Assembly (NCBI GenBank): GCA_963698885.1
Contig: CAVOSJ010000003.1
Coordinates: 558,001 to 622,000, forward strand
Length of the DNA stretch: 64,000 bases
From: JBARKJ01 sp963698885
GTDB lineage: Bacteria; Nitrospirota; JACRHJ01
Direction of reading: 5' to 3'
Shown: positions 46,287 through 53,999 of the stretch, piece by piece
How the letters are laid out: every line of letters begins with the position of its first letter
How positions within the stretch are numbered: the stretch's first letter is position 1
Position numbers and translations under genes: made by a program
Notes under the pieces: model-generated
Database searches by the model: none
What the model saw: the letters and a program-made list of their open reading frames with translations, nothing else
What the model was told of the DNA's origin: nothing

Positions 46287-47057
46287 ATGAATAAGATATT
46301 ATCTCTCGCTTTAACTGTTTTGTTTGTCGCGGCATTCTCAACCGGGGCCTCCGCATTTCTTACCACTAAGGCCAACCATGACCATATCACCATCGGCTTC
46401 TTCTACAGCGGAAGTGAGGTCAAAGTCTCCGGCTTGTCTGATCCCGGCTTGGACTATGTAATAACTGTAACTTCTCCTGAAGGCCATCAAATCCTTAAAA
46501 GAAAGGGCAAAGTAGTCGGCGCGCTTTGGATGAATGTAGGCGAGCTAAAATGCGATAAGGTGCCTAACCTTTATTTCGTTCAGAGCTCAAAAAATCTTGA
46601 CGAGCTGCTGCCTGCGGCCGAGGAGGAGCGCTACGTCCTGGGCTATCCGGCTCTCGAAAAGCACATGGATATTGAGCCGGTAAAGGACCAGGCTGAAAAG
46701 GATAAATGGTTCAGCGAATTCGTAAAGTACAAGGAGTCGAAAAAGCTGTTCTTTACAGCCAGCGGCAACTTTCAGATATCAGGCGCTGACGGCAAACAGG
46801 CGTATGAGATGAAATTCAAATGGCCTTATCAGGCGCCGCCGGGAGATTATCTGGTCACGGTTTATGCGGTGAAGGATAAAAAGGTGGTCGAGCAGGCCAC
46901 ATCAAAAGTAAACGTAGAGCAGGTGGGTACGGTAAAGACATTGGCGGGTATGGCTAAGAATCAGAGCGCTTTTTATGGCGTCCTTGCTATTCTGACGGCG
47001 ATTGGCGCGGGATTCGGCGTCGGCATTATATTCGGAAAGGGTGGGGGTGCGCATTGA
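46287..47057 (+). CDS. TIGR02186-type exported protein with C-terminal anchor
   Basis: 256 residues. Signal peptide (LALTVLFVAAFSTGASA), a beta-rich periplasmic region (ITIGFFYSGSEVKVSG; PPGDYLVTVYAVKDKK) and a C-terminal helix (FYGVLAILTAIGAGFGVGII). This family of unknown function is usually encoded next to TauE/SafE genes, as here (2-base gap). Inference: a periplasmic accessory of the exporter. Confidence 0.8.
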   Translation: MNKILSLALTVLFVAAFSTGASAFLTTKANHDHITIGFFYSGSEVKVSGLSDPGLDYVITVTSPEGHQILKRKGKVVGALWMNVGELKCDKVPNLYFVQSSKNLDELLPAAEEERYVLGYPALEKHMDIEPVKDQAEKDKWFSEFVKYKESKKLFFTASGNFQISGADGKQAYEMKFKWPYQAPPGDYLVTVYAVKDKKVVEQATSKVNVEQVGTVKTLAGMAKNQSAFYGVLAILTAIGAGFGVGIIFGKGGGAH

Positions 47058-47917
47058 TGTACAAAAACATAATCGTAGGATATGACGATTCGGAATACAG
47101 CAAGGCCGCCCTTGCAGAAGCCGCGGGGATAGCGAAAAAAAACAACGGGAAAATTGCATTGGTGCATGCCGTATATTTCGATGAGGAAGAGTTTGGGGGC
47201 GCTCAGATTCAGCACGAAAAACGGCTTGAGATCGGCCGTAATATGTGCTACCAGACCGGCAAAAAGTACTCCGATGAATACGGCATAGAGATAGAGGCGC
47301 TTTTATGCGATGGCGAGCCGCCGGAAATGATAGCGGAAGTGGCGGCAAGTAAAGGTGCGGACTTAATTGCCCTTGGCACACGCGGACGGAAAGGGCTTAA
47401 AAGACTGCTTCTGGGAAGTGTCACCTCGGGCGTCGTTTCGAAGGCTGGTTGCGACGTGCTCGTCGTGAAGAAAGCTTGTTCCGATTGCGCCGGGACATAC
47501 AAGTCTATCCTCTCGGCATATGACGGTTCGGCCAGCAGCCGGAACTCGCTCTCCCGCGCGGGAGAACTTGCAAGGGAGCAGGCCGCGCAGTTGACCGTGC
47601 TGTATGTTATCCCCCACTACGAGGAGATGGTCGAGTTTTTCATGACCGACTCCATAAAATCCGGCTTATATAAAGAGGCTCAGAAAGTTTTAGACGGGGC
47701 GAAGGATGAGCTTTCAAGCACGGACGGATTTCCGCTCGCATCACTTATCCGTGAGGGTCAGGCGGCGGATACTATCGTAAGCACAAGCCAGACGCTGAAA
47801 AACGACCTTATAGTAATGGGCAGCCATGGATGGTCGGGTGTCGATAAGGCTATCATGGGGAGCACCACCGAAAGGGTGATTATGAACTCCCATTGTCCGG
47901 TGCTGATAGCAAAATAA
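47054..47917 (+). CDS. Tandem universal stress protein (module 1)
   Basis: 287 residues, two USP domains. Both keep the nucleotide signature: GTRGRKGLKRLLLGSVT in the first and GSHGWSGVDKAIMGSTT in the second. The C-terminal strands end CDVLVVK and CPVLIAK. Cytoplasmic, ATP-binding, dimer-like in one chain. It overlaps the TIGR02186 gene by four bases and closes module 1. Confidence 0.93.
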   Translation: MMYKNIIVGYDDSEYSKAALAEAAGIAKKNNGKIALVHAVYFDEEEFGGAQIQHEKRLEIGRNMCYQTGKKYSDEYGIEIEALLCDGEPPEMIAEVAASKGADLIALGTRGRKGLKRLLLGSVTSGVVSKAGCDVLVVKKACSDCAGTYKSILSAYDGSASSRNSLSRAGELAREQAAQLTVLYVIPHYEEMVEFFMTDSIKSGLYKEAQKVLDGAKDELSSTDGFPLASLIREGQAADTIVSTSQTLKNDLIVMGSHGWSGVDKAIMGSTTERVIMNSHCPVLIAK

Positions 47918-47923
47918 AAAGGC

Positions 47924-49282
47924 TTAAGGATTTTCTTCGACCGCGGCCTTCAATTTTCTCCATAGAGTCACCCTATCGATACCAAGTATCTCGGCGGCAA
48001 CAGTCTTGTTGCCGCCGGCTTTTTTTAATATCAGCTTTATATAAGCCTCCTCCTGTTCCGCCAGAGTAAACATTCTGCCTTCTTTAGGCCTGAAGGTCCT
48101 GATGCTCAGGCCTTTCAGATCTTCTGGAAGGTGAGCCGTCTCAATCGTTTTCGCGTTCGAAAGGGCCACTCCCCTCTCGATTATATTCTCGAGCTCCCGG
48201 ACGTTGCCTGGCAAATCATAGTTCATGAGCGTATGAAGCACGTCCTGCGAGATCTCCGTCACGTCCTTCTGCATAAGAGTGGAATATTTATCAAGGAAAT
48301 AACGAGAGAGAAGGGGGATGTCCCCCTTTCGATCAGAGAGCGGCGGAAGGCGGAGCGTCACCACGTTCAGCCTGAAGTACAGGTCATTCCGGAATCTCCC
48401 AGTGTTCATTTCCTCGCGGATATCCCTGTTAGTGGCGGCGATTATCCGTACGTCTACCTTTACAGGCGCTATGGCGCCAAGCCTTATCATCTCTTTCTCC
48501 TGCAGGACCCTAAGGAGCTTGACCTGCATTGAGGGGCTCATCTCGGTCACCTCGTCCAAAAATAATGTCCCGCCCGACGCGACCTCGATAAGACCCCTTT
48601 TCATGGTTAAGGCGCCAGTGAACGCCCCTTTCTCATGGCCGAAGAGCTCGTTCGTGAGTAATTCTTCATTGAAGGCGCCGCAGTTAATTGCGAAGAAGGG
48701 CCCCTTGGTCCTCTGGCTCGAAAAATGGACATAGCGCGCGAAAAGCTCCTTGCCTGTTCCGGACTCGCCCGTTATAATGACGTTGCAATCTGTCGGCGCG
48801 ATCTGACGCGCCGTCTGGAGGAGTCTCCGCACCTCCGTATCCTGCGTAATTATCTTAACTTCTCCGTCAACTTTTTTGATCTGCTCGCAGAGCTGGATGT
48901 TTTCCCTGCAGAGTCTTACTTTGGAGAAGGCAGACGCGACGATAGTTTTCACCTCTTCAGGCTCAAAAGGTTTTGCAATATAATCGTATGCGCCCTTTTT
49001 AATCGCCTCGACAGCCGATGGTATCGTAGCGTTACTGGTTAACATTATCACTTCGGTATTTGAATAAAGGCCCTTGCATCTCTCAAGAATCTCCAGGTCA
49101 TCCACATTACCCACAGGATAATCAAATAGGACAACCCCAACCTCTTGCTCCTCAACGAGCCTAAGGGCATTTGCACCGCTGGTCGTGCAGACGGTCTCAT
49201 AACCCTCCTTCTTCATGATCTGCTCAAGGTTCTTAAGGGCCGCTTTTTCATCGACAACAATAAGAAGCTTATCCTGGCTCAT
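47924..49282 (-). CDS. Sigma-54-dependent response regulator (module 2)
   Basis: 452 residues. Receiver with phospho-Asp in VVLFDYPVGNVDD, AAA+ with GESGTGKE, GAFTGA loop, TATNR-type sensor (IIAATNRDIREEM) and Fis helix-turn-helix (GGNKTVAAEILGIDRVTLWR). It is transcribed away from the module 2 genes; the shared gap of about 335 bases contains paired palindromes. The nearest unpaired kinase is at 52531, so these two probably act together. Confidence 0.93.
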   Translation of the reverse strand: MSQDKLLIVVDEKAALKNLEQIMKKEGYETVCTTSGANALRLVEEQEVGVVLFDYPVGNVDDLEILERCKGLYSNTEVIMLTSNATIPSAVEAIKKGAYDYIAKPFEPEEVKTIVASAFSKVRLCRENIQLCEQIKKVDGEVKIITQDTEVRRLLQTARQIAPTDCNVIITGESGTGKELFARYVHFSSQRTKGPFFAINCGAFNEELLTNELFGHEKGAFTGALTMKRGLIEVASGGTLFLDEVTEMSPSMQVKLLRVLQEKEMIRLGAIAPVKVDVRIIAATNRDIREEMNTGRFRNDLYFRLNVVTLRLPPLSDRKGDIPLLSRYFLDKYSTLMQKDVTEISQDVLHTLMNYDLPGNVRELENIIERGVALSNAKTIETAHLPEDLKGLSIRTFRPKEGRMFTLAEQEEAYIKLILKKAGGNKTVAAEILGIDRVTLWRKLKAAVEENP

Positions 49283-49380
49283 CTTTTAAACGGCTCCTTT
49301 CCGCTGACATTAAAAAATCTTTGCCCCGGCATTTAGCGACGCCTGATGATATCCGTTTATTCCAAAGCATATATAACTAT

Positions 49381-49395
49381 ATTGCAAAATGCAAT
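49381..49395 (+). promoter_or_regulatory. Palindrome TTGC-N5-GCAA, copy 1
   Basis: ATTGCAAAATGCAAT, perfect inverted repeat. The same TTGC-N5-GCAA pattern recurs at 49469, 87 bases away (about eight helical turns). Likely binding sites for the divergently encoded NtrC-type regulator. Confidence 0.6.
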
Positions 49396-49467
49396 ATTTA
49401 TCTTTTTTATGCAACAGTCTTGGCGGATGCCCTGCATATAGACAAATTGAAACTAAAAAAGATACAT

Positions 49468-49482
49468 ATTGCAAATAGCAAC
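49468..49482 (+). promoter_or_regulatory. Palindrome TTGC-N5-GCAA, copy 2
   Basis: ATTGCAAATAGCAAC, with TTGC at 49469-49472 and GCAA at 49478-49481. It lies about 80 bases upstream of the candidate -24/-12 element at 49550, typical for an enhancer site. Confidence 0.6.
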
Positions 49483-49549
49483 ATTTAGTATCTCAAGGCT
49501 CCTTACTCAATTTTCTTTAAATACAAATAGTTACAAAGATTATCGGTGA

Positions 49550-49565
49550 TGGCATGGTTATTGAA
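49550..49565 (+). promoter_or_regulatory. Weak sigma-54 promoter candidate for module 2
   Basis: TGGCAT, five bases, TTGAA: the -24 GG is right, but the -12 reads GA instead of GC. An alternative with correct GG-N10-GC but poorer flanks (TGGCGG-N5-CTGCA) is at 49421-49436. Location after two palindromes favours the first. Neither is as good as the module 1 promoter. Confidence 0.35.
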
Positions 49566-49617
49566 GTACTAAAGTGGCAATAAGCATAGGTTGAAATCTG
49601 AAACCAAAGGGGCGGCC

Positions 49618-50073
49618 ATGGTGCTAAAACGTAAAATCGAGAATCTGTTAGCCACGGCGACATTCACAGAGAAAAGAAATTACGAAATGGCGCGGAAGAT
49701 AGACCGAAAAAAGAAAGTCCTGCTTATCCTGCTCGGAACAGAGTCGGACAGGGCGTCCTTCAAGTATGCTTTGAACATCTCAAAAAGAATCGACGCCGGA
49801 CTTGAAGTGCTCTACGTGTCGCCGGAACCGGAGGTCGCCGCATTGCTTACCAGCATTGTGGATGAGACTGAAAGGGAAGGCGTGGAACTGAAGGTCGTGA
49901 AGAGGACCGGCTGTATAAAAAACGAATTGATTAACCACGCTCAGAATAGGAGCGATATACAGCTCGTGGTCCTCGAGTCGGCTGAGGATCTCGATGAGAA
50001 TTGTACTGAGCGCCAACTCATAAAGGCATGGAAGAGGATGAACTGCCCGATAGTGGTGGTGTCCGAGGCGTGA
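49618..50073 (+). CDS. Divergent single-domain universal stress protein (module 2)
   Basis: 151 residues from the ATG at 49618 (AAGGGG upstream; an earlier in-frame ATG at 49591 is possible). USP-like strands KKVLLILLGTESDRASFKYA and CPIVVVSEA are visible, and the ATP signature is missing, as in its counterpart at 44837. First gene of module 2. Confidence 0.7.
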   Translation: MVLKRKIENLLATATFTEKRNYEMARKIDRKKKVLLILLGTESDRASFKYALNISKRIDAGLEVLYVSPEPEVAALLTSIVDETEREGVELKVVKRTGCIKNELINHAQNRSDIQLVVLESAEDLDENCTERQLIKAWKRMNCPIVVVSEA

Positions 50074-50089
50074 AAACAGAGGAGGTAAT

Positions 50090-50347
50090 ATGAACAACTG
50101 CATCGTCAAAAAGAAGAAAAAACCTTATTTGCGAACCTTTTTGTTCGGCATAATCTCAGTCGGTCTTTACATGACGCTACTGAGCCATCAGGATCTTGTA
50201 AACGGCAGTTTTGGACGAGGCGGCCTGTATGCCGTGCTTCCCATAGCGACGGCGTTCATATTCTCGTTCATACATGGCTCATTTACCGGCCATTTCTGGA
50301 CCATGATGGGAGTTGAGGCGTCGAAGAAGATAAAGGAGGTAAAATAA
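50090..50347 (+). CDS. Small two-helix membrane protein
   Basis: 85 residues with two hydrophobic helices (about 16-32 and 46-62) and basic ends. No named family recognised. It is placed between a USP-like gene and a TauE/SafE gene with overlapping or near-touching ends, so it is probably a small partner of the exporter. It has a clear GAGGAGGT site. Confidence 0.65.
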   Translation: MNNCIVKKKKKPYLRTFLFGIISVGLYMTLLSHQDLVNGSFGRGGLYAVLPIATAFIFSFIHGSFTGHFWTMMGVEASKKIKEVK

Positions 50348-51453
50348 TGCATGAGGCGATAAAAACAGCTTCGAATTTCATAAACATAGATGCAATGACC
50401 TTCTTCTACCTTTTCGGAGTGGGCTTCGTGGGTGGACTGGTCAGCGGCTTCATAGGCTCCGGCGGTGCGTTTGTCATGACGCCTGCAATGATGAGCCTCG
50501 GTGTGCCGGCGCTTGTCGCCGTGGCAAGCAATATGTGCCACAAGTTCCCCAAGGCACTTATTGGCGCGATCAAACGTGCAAAGTATGGCCAGGTCGATGT
50601 TAAGCTCGGTATAATACTGGGGATATCCGCCGAGGCTGGTGTATTGTACGGCGCAAACATACAGGAGCACATCAAAGCAAGATACGGCGATGCGGGCTCA
50701 AATCTCTACGTAAGCGTTGCATTTGTCGTGATATTGGCGGTGATAGGCGGCATTGTCCTCCTCGACGCTATTAAGACCTACCGCTCCGGTAATACACAAG
50801 AAGAGGAGAAGACGTGCAGGTTAGCCAAATGGGCGCAGTCCGTCAATATCCCCGGGACGATGGTGTATTTCAAAAGCCTTAACGCAAGAATATCGGTACT
50901 TTTCACGATACCTCTCGGCTTCGCAACCGGTATGCTTGCGGCTACGATAGCTGTTGGCGGTTTCATCGGCGTTCCTTCCATGATTTATGTCATGGGTGCG
51001 CCGTCCCTCATGGCGTCGGCAAGCGAGCTTGTCATTGCGTTTGTCATGGGCCTTGGCGGCTCCTTTAAATACGCGATGCACGGCCTGGTGGACATACGCC
51101 TGGCGATGATAATCCTTGCTGGCTCGCTCTTTGGCATACAGCTGGGCGCCATCGGTACCACCTACGTTAAACCATTCGTGATAAAGCTGGTCATGGGCGT
51201 CATAATGGCCATAGTGCTCGTCAGCAGGGGCCTTATGATACCCGTTTACCTCTCTCAGTTGGGTCTTATCCAGAAGCTCTCCGACCCGGTCGCCAAAGTG
51301 CTGAAAAACGTGAGTTTCGCGGTAATGGTGCTTGCGCTGCTGCTGGGCGCGTTCATCGTACTAAGGGCGATGTGGATGGGCAAGCGGGCCGAGAAGGAGA
51401 GGCTCCTGGGCGAGAGTATGGCCAGCGAGGCTCTGCAGCATGGGCAGGTATAA
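50347..51453 (+). CDS. TauE/SafE-family anion exporter (module 2)
   Basis: 368 residues, about eight to nine helices, halves opening GLVSGFIGSGGAFVMTPAM and TGMLAATIAVGGFIGVPSM. Longer than its counterpart at 45343 through a larger central loop and an extra C-terminal helix. Its start touches the stop of the small membrane protein, and its end overlaps the next USP gene by 14 bases. Substrate unknown; sulfite-like anions are the family's usual cargo. Confidence 0.9.
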   Translation: MHEAIKTASNFINIDAMTFFYLFGVGFVGGLVSGFIGSGGAFVMTPAMMSLGVPALVAVASNMCHKFPKALIGAIKRAKYGQVDVKLGIILGISAEAGVLYGANIQEHIKARYGDAGSNLYVSVAFVVILAVIGGIVLLDAIKTYRSGNTQEEEKTCRLAKWAQSVNIPGTMVYFKSLNARISVLFTIPLGFATGMLAATIAVGGFIGVPSMIYVMGAPSLMASASELVIAFVMGLGGSFKYAMHGLVDIRLAMIILAGSLFGIQLGAIGTTYVKPFVIKLVMGVIMAIVLVSRGLMIPVYLSQLGLIQKLSDPVAKVLKNVSFAVMVLALLLGAFIVLRAMWMGKRAEKERLLGESMASEALQHGQV

Positions 51454-52297
51454 AAGAATACTCGTCGCTTTCGACGGCTCCGACTCAAGCAGTAACGCGC
51501 TGAGGCAGGCCATAAAGCTTGCGAGGCTTGAGAAATCGTGGGTGAAAGTGGTTTCGGTCGTGCCTTCATACGAGGGGGAGCTTGAGCTTCTTGGCGTGCG
51601 GGATGTTGAAACCGCTATCAGGGGCCCGGCAGAGAAGCTCCTTAGTGAGGCAAAGGCCATAGCCGGGGGTGAGGGCGTTTCCGTAATTACGAATTTAGAG
51701 AAAGGCGAGGCGTACGAGCGGATAGTGGATGTGGCCGAGTCAGAGAAATGCGAGCTGATAGTGATGGGCAGGAAGGGTCACGGCAGAATAGAGAAGGCGT
51801 TGATTGGTTGCGTCACCGAGAGAGTCATAGGGCATACAATGAAGGATGTCCTGGTGGTACCAAATGGCACGACGCTTGGGCTGAGCGCGATCCTGCTTGC
51901 GACCGACGGTTCGAAGTGCAGTGACGCCGCTATAGCGAAGGCGATAGATTTAGCAAAATCTTATGGCTCATCACTCGGTATAGTATCCGTGGCAGATGTT
52001 ACGGATGAATTCAAGATCGAAGCGTCTAAGATCGTGGAGAAGCTGACCAGGGACGCGAAGGGGATAGTTCAGGAAGCAGCCGATAAAGCGAAAACGTCGG
52101 GCATTGACGCCATGACGTACGTGAAGGCGGGCGAGGCCTACAGTATCATAACGGGCCTCGCCGCCGAGCAGGGGGCGGAGCTTATAGTGATGGGTTCCCA
52201 CGGACGCAAGGGCTTAAGTCGGCTTCTGATGGGGAGCGTTACCGAGAAGGTTATTGGTTACTCATGCACACCTGTCCTCGTAGTTAAATCATGCTGA
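51440..52297 (+). CDS. Tandem universal stress protein (module 2)
   Basis: 285 residues, two USP domains, both with the nucleotide signature (GRKGHGRIEKALIGCVT and GSHGRKGLSRLLMGSVT). Closest in layout to the protein at 47054. Translation start overlaps the exporter gene, implying coupled synthesis. Confidence 0.93.
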   Translation: MGRYKRILVAFDGSDSSSNALRQAIKLARLEKSWVKVVSVVPSYEGELELLGVRDVETAIRGPAEKLLSEAKAIAGGEGVSVITNLEKGEAYERIVDVAESEKCELIVMGRKGHGRIEKALIGCVTERVIGHTMKDVLVVPNGTTLGLSAILLATDGSKCSDAAIAKAIDLAKSYGSSLGIVSVADVTDEFKIEASKIVEKLTRDAKGIVQEAADKAKTSGIDAMTYVKAGEAYSIITGLAAEQGAELIVMGSHGRKGLSRLLMGSVTEKVIGYSCTPVLVVKSC

Positions 52298-52345
52298 TAT
52301 GGTGAAAGTTTGTAATTCCTGCACAAAATATTCGTTTTTTATTGC

Positions 52346-52374
52346 TTGACTTTTTATTCCAGTTATTCTATTCT
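52346..52374 (+). promoter_or_regulatory. Sigma-70-type promoter before the module 2 kinase
   Basis: TTGACT (52346-52351), 17-base spacer, TATTCT (52369-52374). It would give the kinase a transcript separate from the upstream genes, with a leader of about 150 bases that contains the 30-base tandem repeat. Confidence 0.4.
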
Positions 52375-52446
52375 AATCCTAAGTATCTAATATTTAAGGT
52401 ATTTCGCTGCAAATGCAGCAGGTCATTCGTCCGCCCTCTTCCCGGA

Positions 52447-52509
52447 GGCGCTCGATTGTTACCCGGCATACCCAGGGGCGCTCGATTGTTCCCTCGGCAT
52501 ACCCAGGGC
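52447..52509 (+). repeat. 30-bp tandem repeat in the kinase leader
   Basis: GGCGCTCGATTGTT begins at 52447 and again at 52477, each followed by CCC/GGCATACCCAGG; a third unit starts (GGCGC) at 52507 and then ends. Two almost identical 30-base units in all, just upstream of the kinase start. Confidence 0.75.
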
Positions 52510-52530
52510 GCCTTAACCAAGAAGTGACAT

Positions 52531-53934
52531 ATGAAGATAGAGCAGAAGATAGTGATGTCCAACATTGTAAATGTTGGCCTCATGATGCTGATAGGCTTTT
52601 TTGCCGTTCAGTCGCTGAATGTCGTGCTTACAAAGCTAAGGTTCGTGGAGATTGCCGACGACTTGAACGCATCCTTCCTGGAAATGCGGCTTTCAGAGAA
52701 GAACTACTTCCTCTATAATAACCCCTCCGCGCTGACCGAAATACAGGACAAGTTAAAAACCGCGAAAAGTACCGTGGACTCTGCGAGTAAAGATATTTCT
52801 CGTGCGGTTGGAAACGAAAACCTTGTCAAGCTCAAGACATACATCGATAACTACTACCGTGCAGTCAACGAGTCGATTGTAACCTGCGATAACAAGGACC
52901 GGAGATGTGAGACAAAGCTGCGGACCGAAGGCAAAAAACTTCGGGAATTCTCTGAATCAATGGTCCATTTAGAGCGGATACGGGTGGGAAACATCCTCTC
53001 CAGCACGAAGCAAATTATGCTGTTTTCCGTAATAGGCATAATCCTCTCCGCGATTGCCGTAAGCCATCTTGTTTCGCAAAAAATTTTAAGGTCGCTGAGA
53101 AAAATAGAAACCCTGGCCAACACCATAGCATCGGGTAATTTTGAAAAGATTGACGGAGTGGAGTCCAACGATGAGCTTGGTTCCGTCATAAAAGCAGTAA
53201 ACTCCATGTCCGAAGAATTGAAGATCCACGAAGAGGAACTGCTCCAGTCCAAAAAATTGGCCTCAATGGGCATACTGACCGCAGGCGTAGCCCATGAAAT
53301 AACAAACCCGTTGAACAATATATCCATGATAGCCCAGACCTATGCCGAAGTTTATGACAGCATGAGCCGGCAGGACCGCATAGAGTTTATGAAGAAGGTC
53401 GAGTCGGAGGCCGACAGGATTAAGGAGATAGTTAAAAACCTGCTCGATTTCTCAAAACCAAAGAAGGCGGTTTTTGGAGATGCCGATATTAAAGACGTTA
53501 TTCGCAACTCCCTTAACCTCGTACAAAACATGCTGGATATAAACAAAATAGAAGTCCGTGCAAACCTCAAGAACAAACTTCCTCACGTCATGGTTGATCA
53601 GCACCAGATACAACAGGTCCTGGTAAACCTTCTGGTAAATGCCTCACAGGCGATGCCGGAGGGCGGCTGGCTGAATATCGGGGCAAAACATAATAAGAAA
53701 AAGGACACGATTGAGATATGCGTAACGGATACGGGCCTGGGAATATCTCCGGAATTTCTCCCGCACGTGTTCGACCCGTTTTTCAGCACCAAGGGCGTGG
53801 CAGGCACCGGACTTGGTTTATCCGTCAGCTACGGCATAATCAAGAACCATGGCGGCAATATTAAGGTTGACAGCGGATTGGGGACCGGCACTACCTTTTC
53901 CATAGAGCTTCCAACCAGTAAAATGGTAAAATGA
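52531..53934 (+). CDS. Sensor histidine kinase of module 2
   Basis: 467 residues, intact. Helix 1 (about 12-30), extracytoplasmic helical sensor with LSEKNYFLYN and a CDNKDRRCETK segment with two Cys, helix 2 (about 160-180), HAMP, H-box LTAGVAHEITNPLNNIS, N-box NLLVNASQAMPEGG, G-boxes DTGLGIS and GTGLGLSVSYGI. Sensor and core are clearly paralogous to the kinase at 41791. No regulator is adjacent on this strand; the one at 47924 is the likely partner. Confidence 0.92.
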   Translation: MKIEQKIVMSNIVNVGLMMLIGFFAVQSLNVVLTKLRFVEIADDLNASFLEMRLSEKNYFLYNNPSALTEIQDKLKTAKSTVDSASKDISRAVGNENLVKLKTYIDNYYRAVNESIVTCDNKDRRCETKLRTEGKKLREFSESMVHLERIRVGNILSSTKQIMLFSVIGIILSAIAVSHLVSQKILRSLRKIETLANTIASGNFEKIDGVESNDELGSVIKAVNSMSEELKIHEEELLQSKKLASMGILTAGVAHEITNPLNNISMIAQTYAEVYDSMSRQDRIEFMKKVESEADRIKEIVKNLLDFSKPKKAVFGDADIKDVIRNSLNLVQNMLDINKIEVRANLKNKLPHVMVDQHQIQQVLVNLLVNASQAMPEGGWLNIGAKHNKKKDTIEICVTDTGLGISPEFLPHVFDPFFSTKGVAGTGLGLSVSYGIIKNHGGNIKVDSGLGTGTTFSIELPTSKMVK

Positions 53935-53999
53935 TGGCGGAGCAAAGACTGCCGGAGTTTTGGTAAAGGCGTCTTTGAAAAGGGACCCCGGAGCAATCC

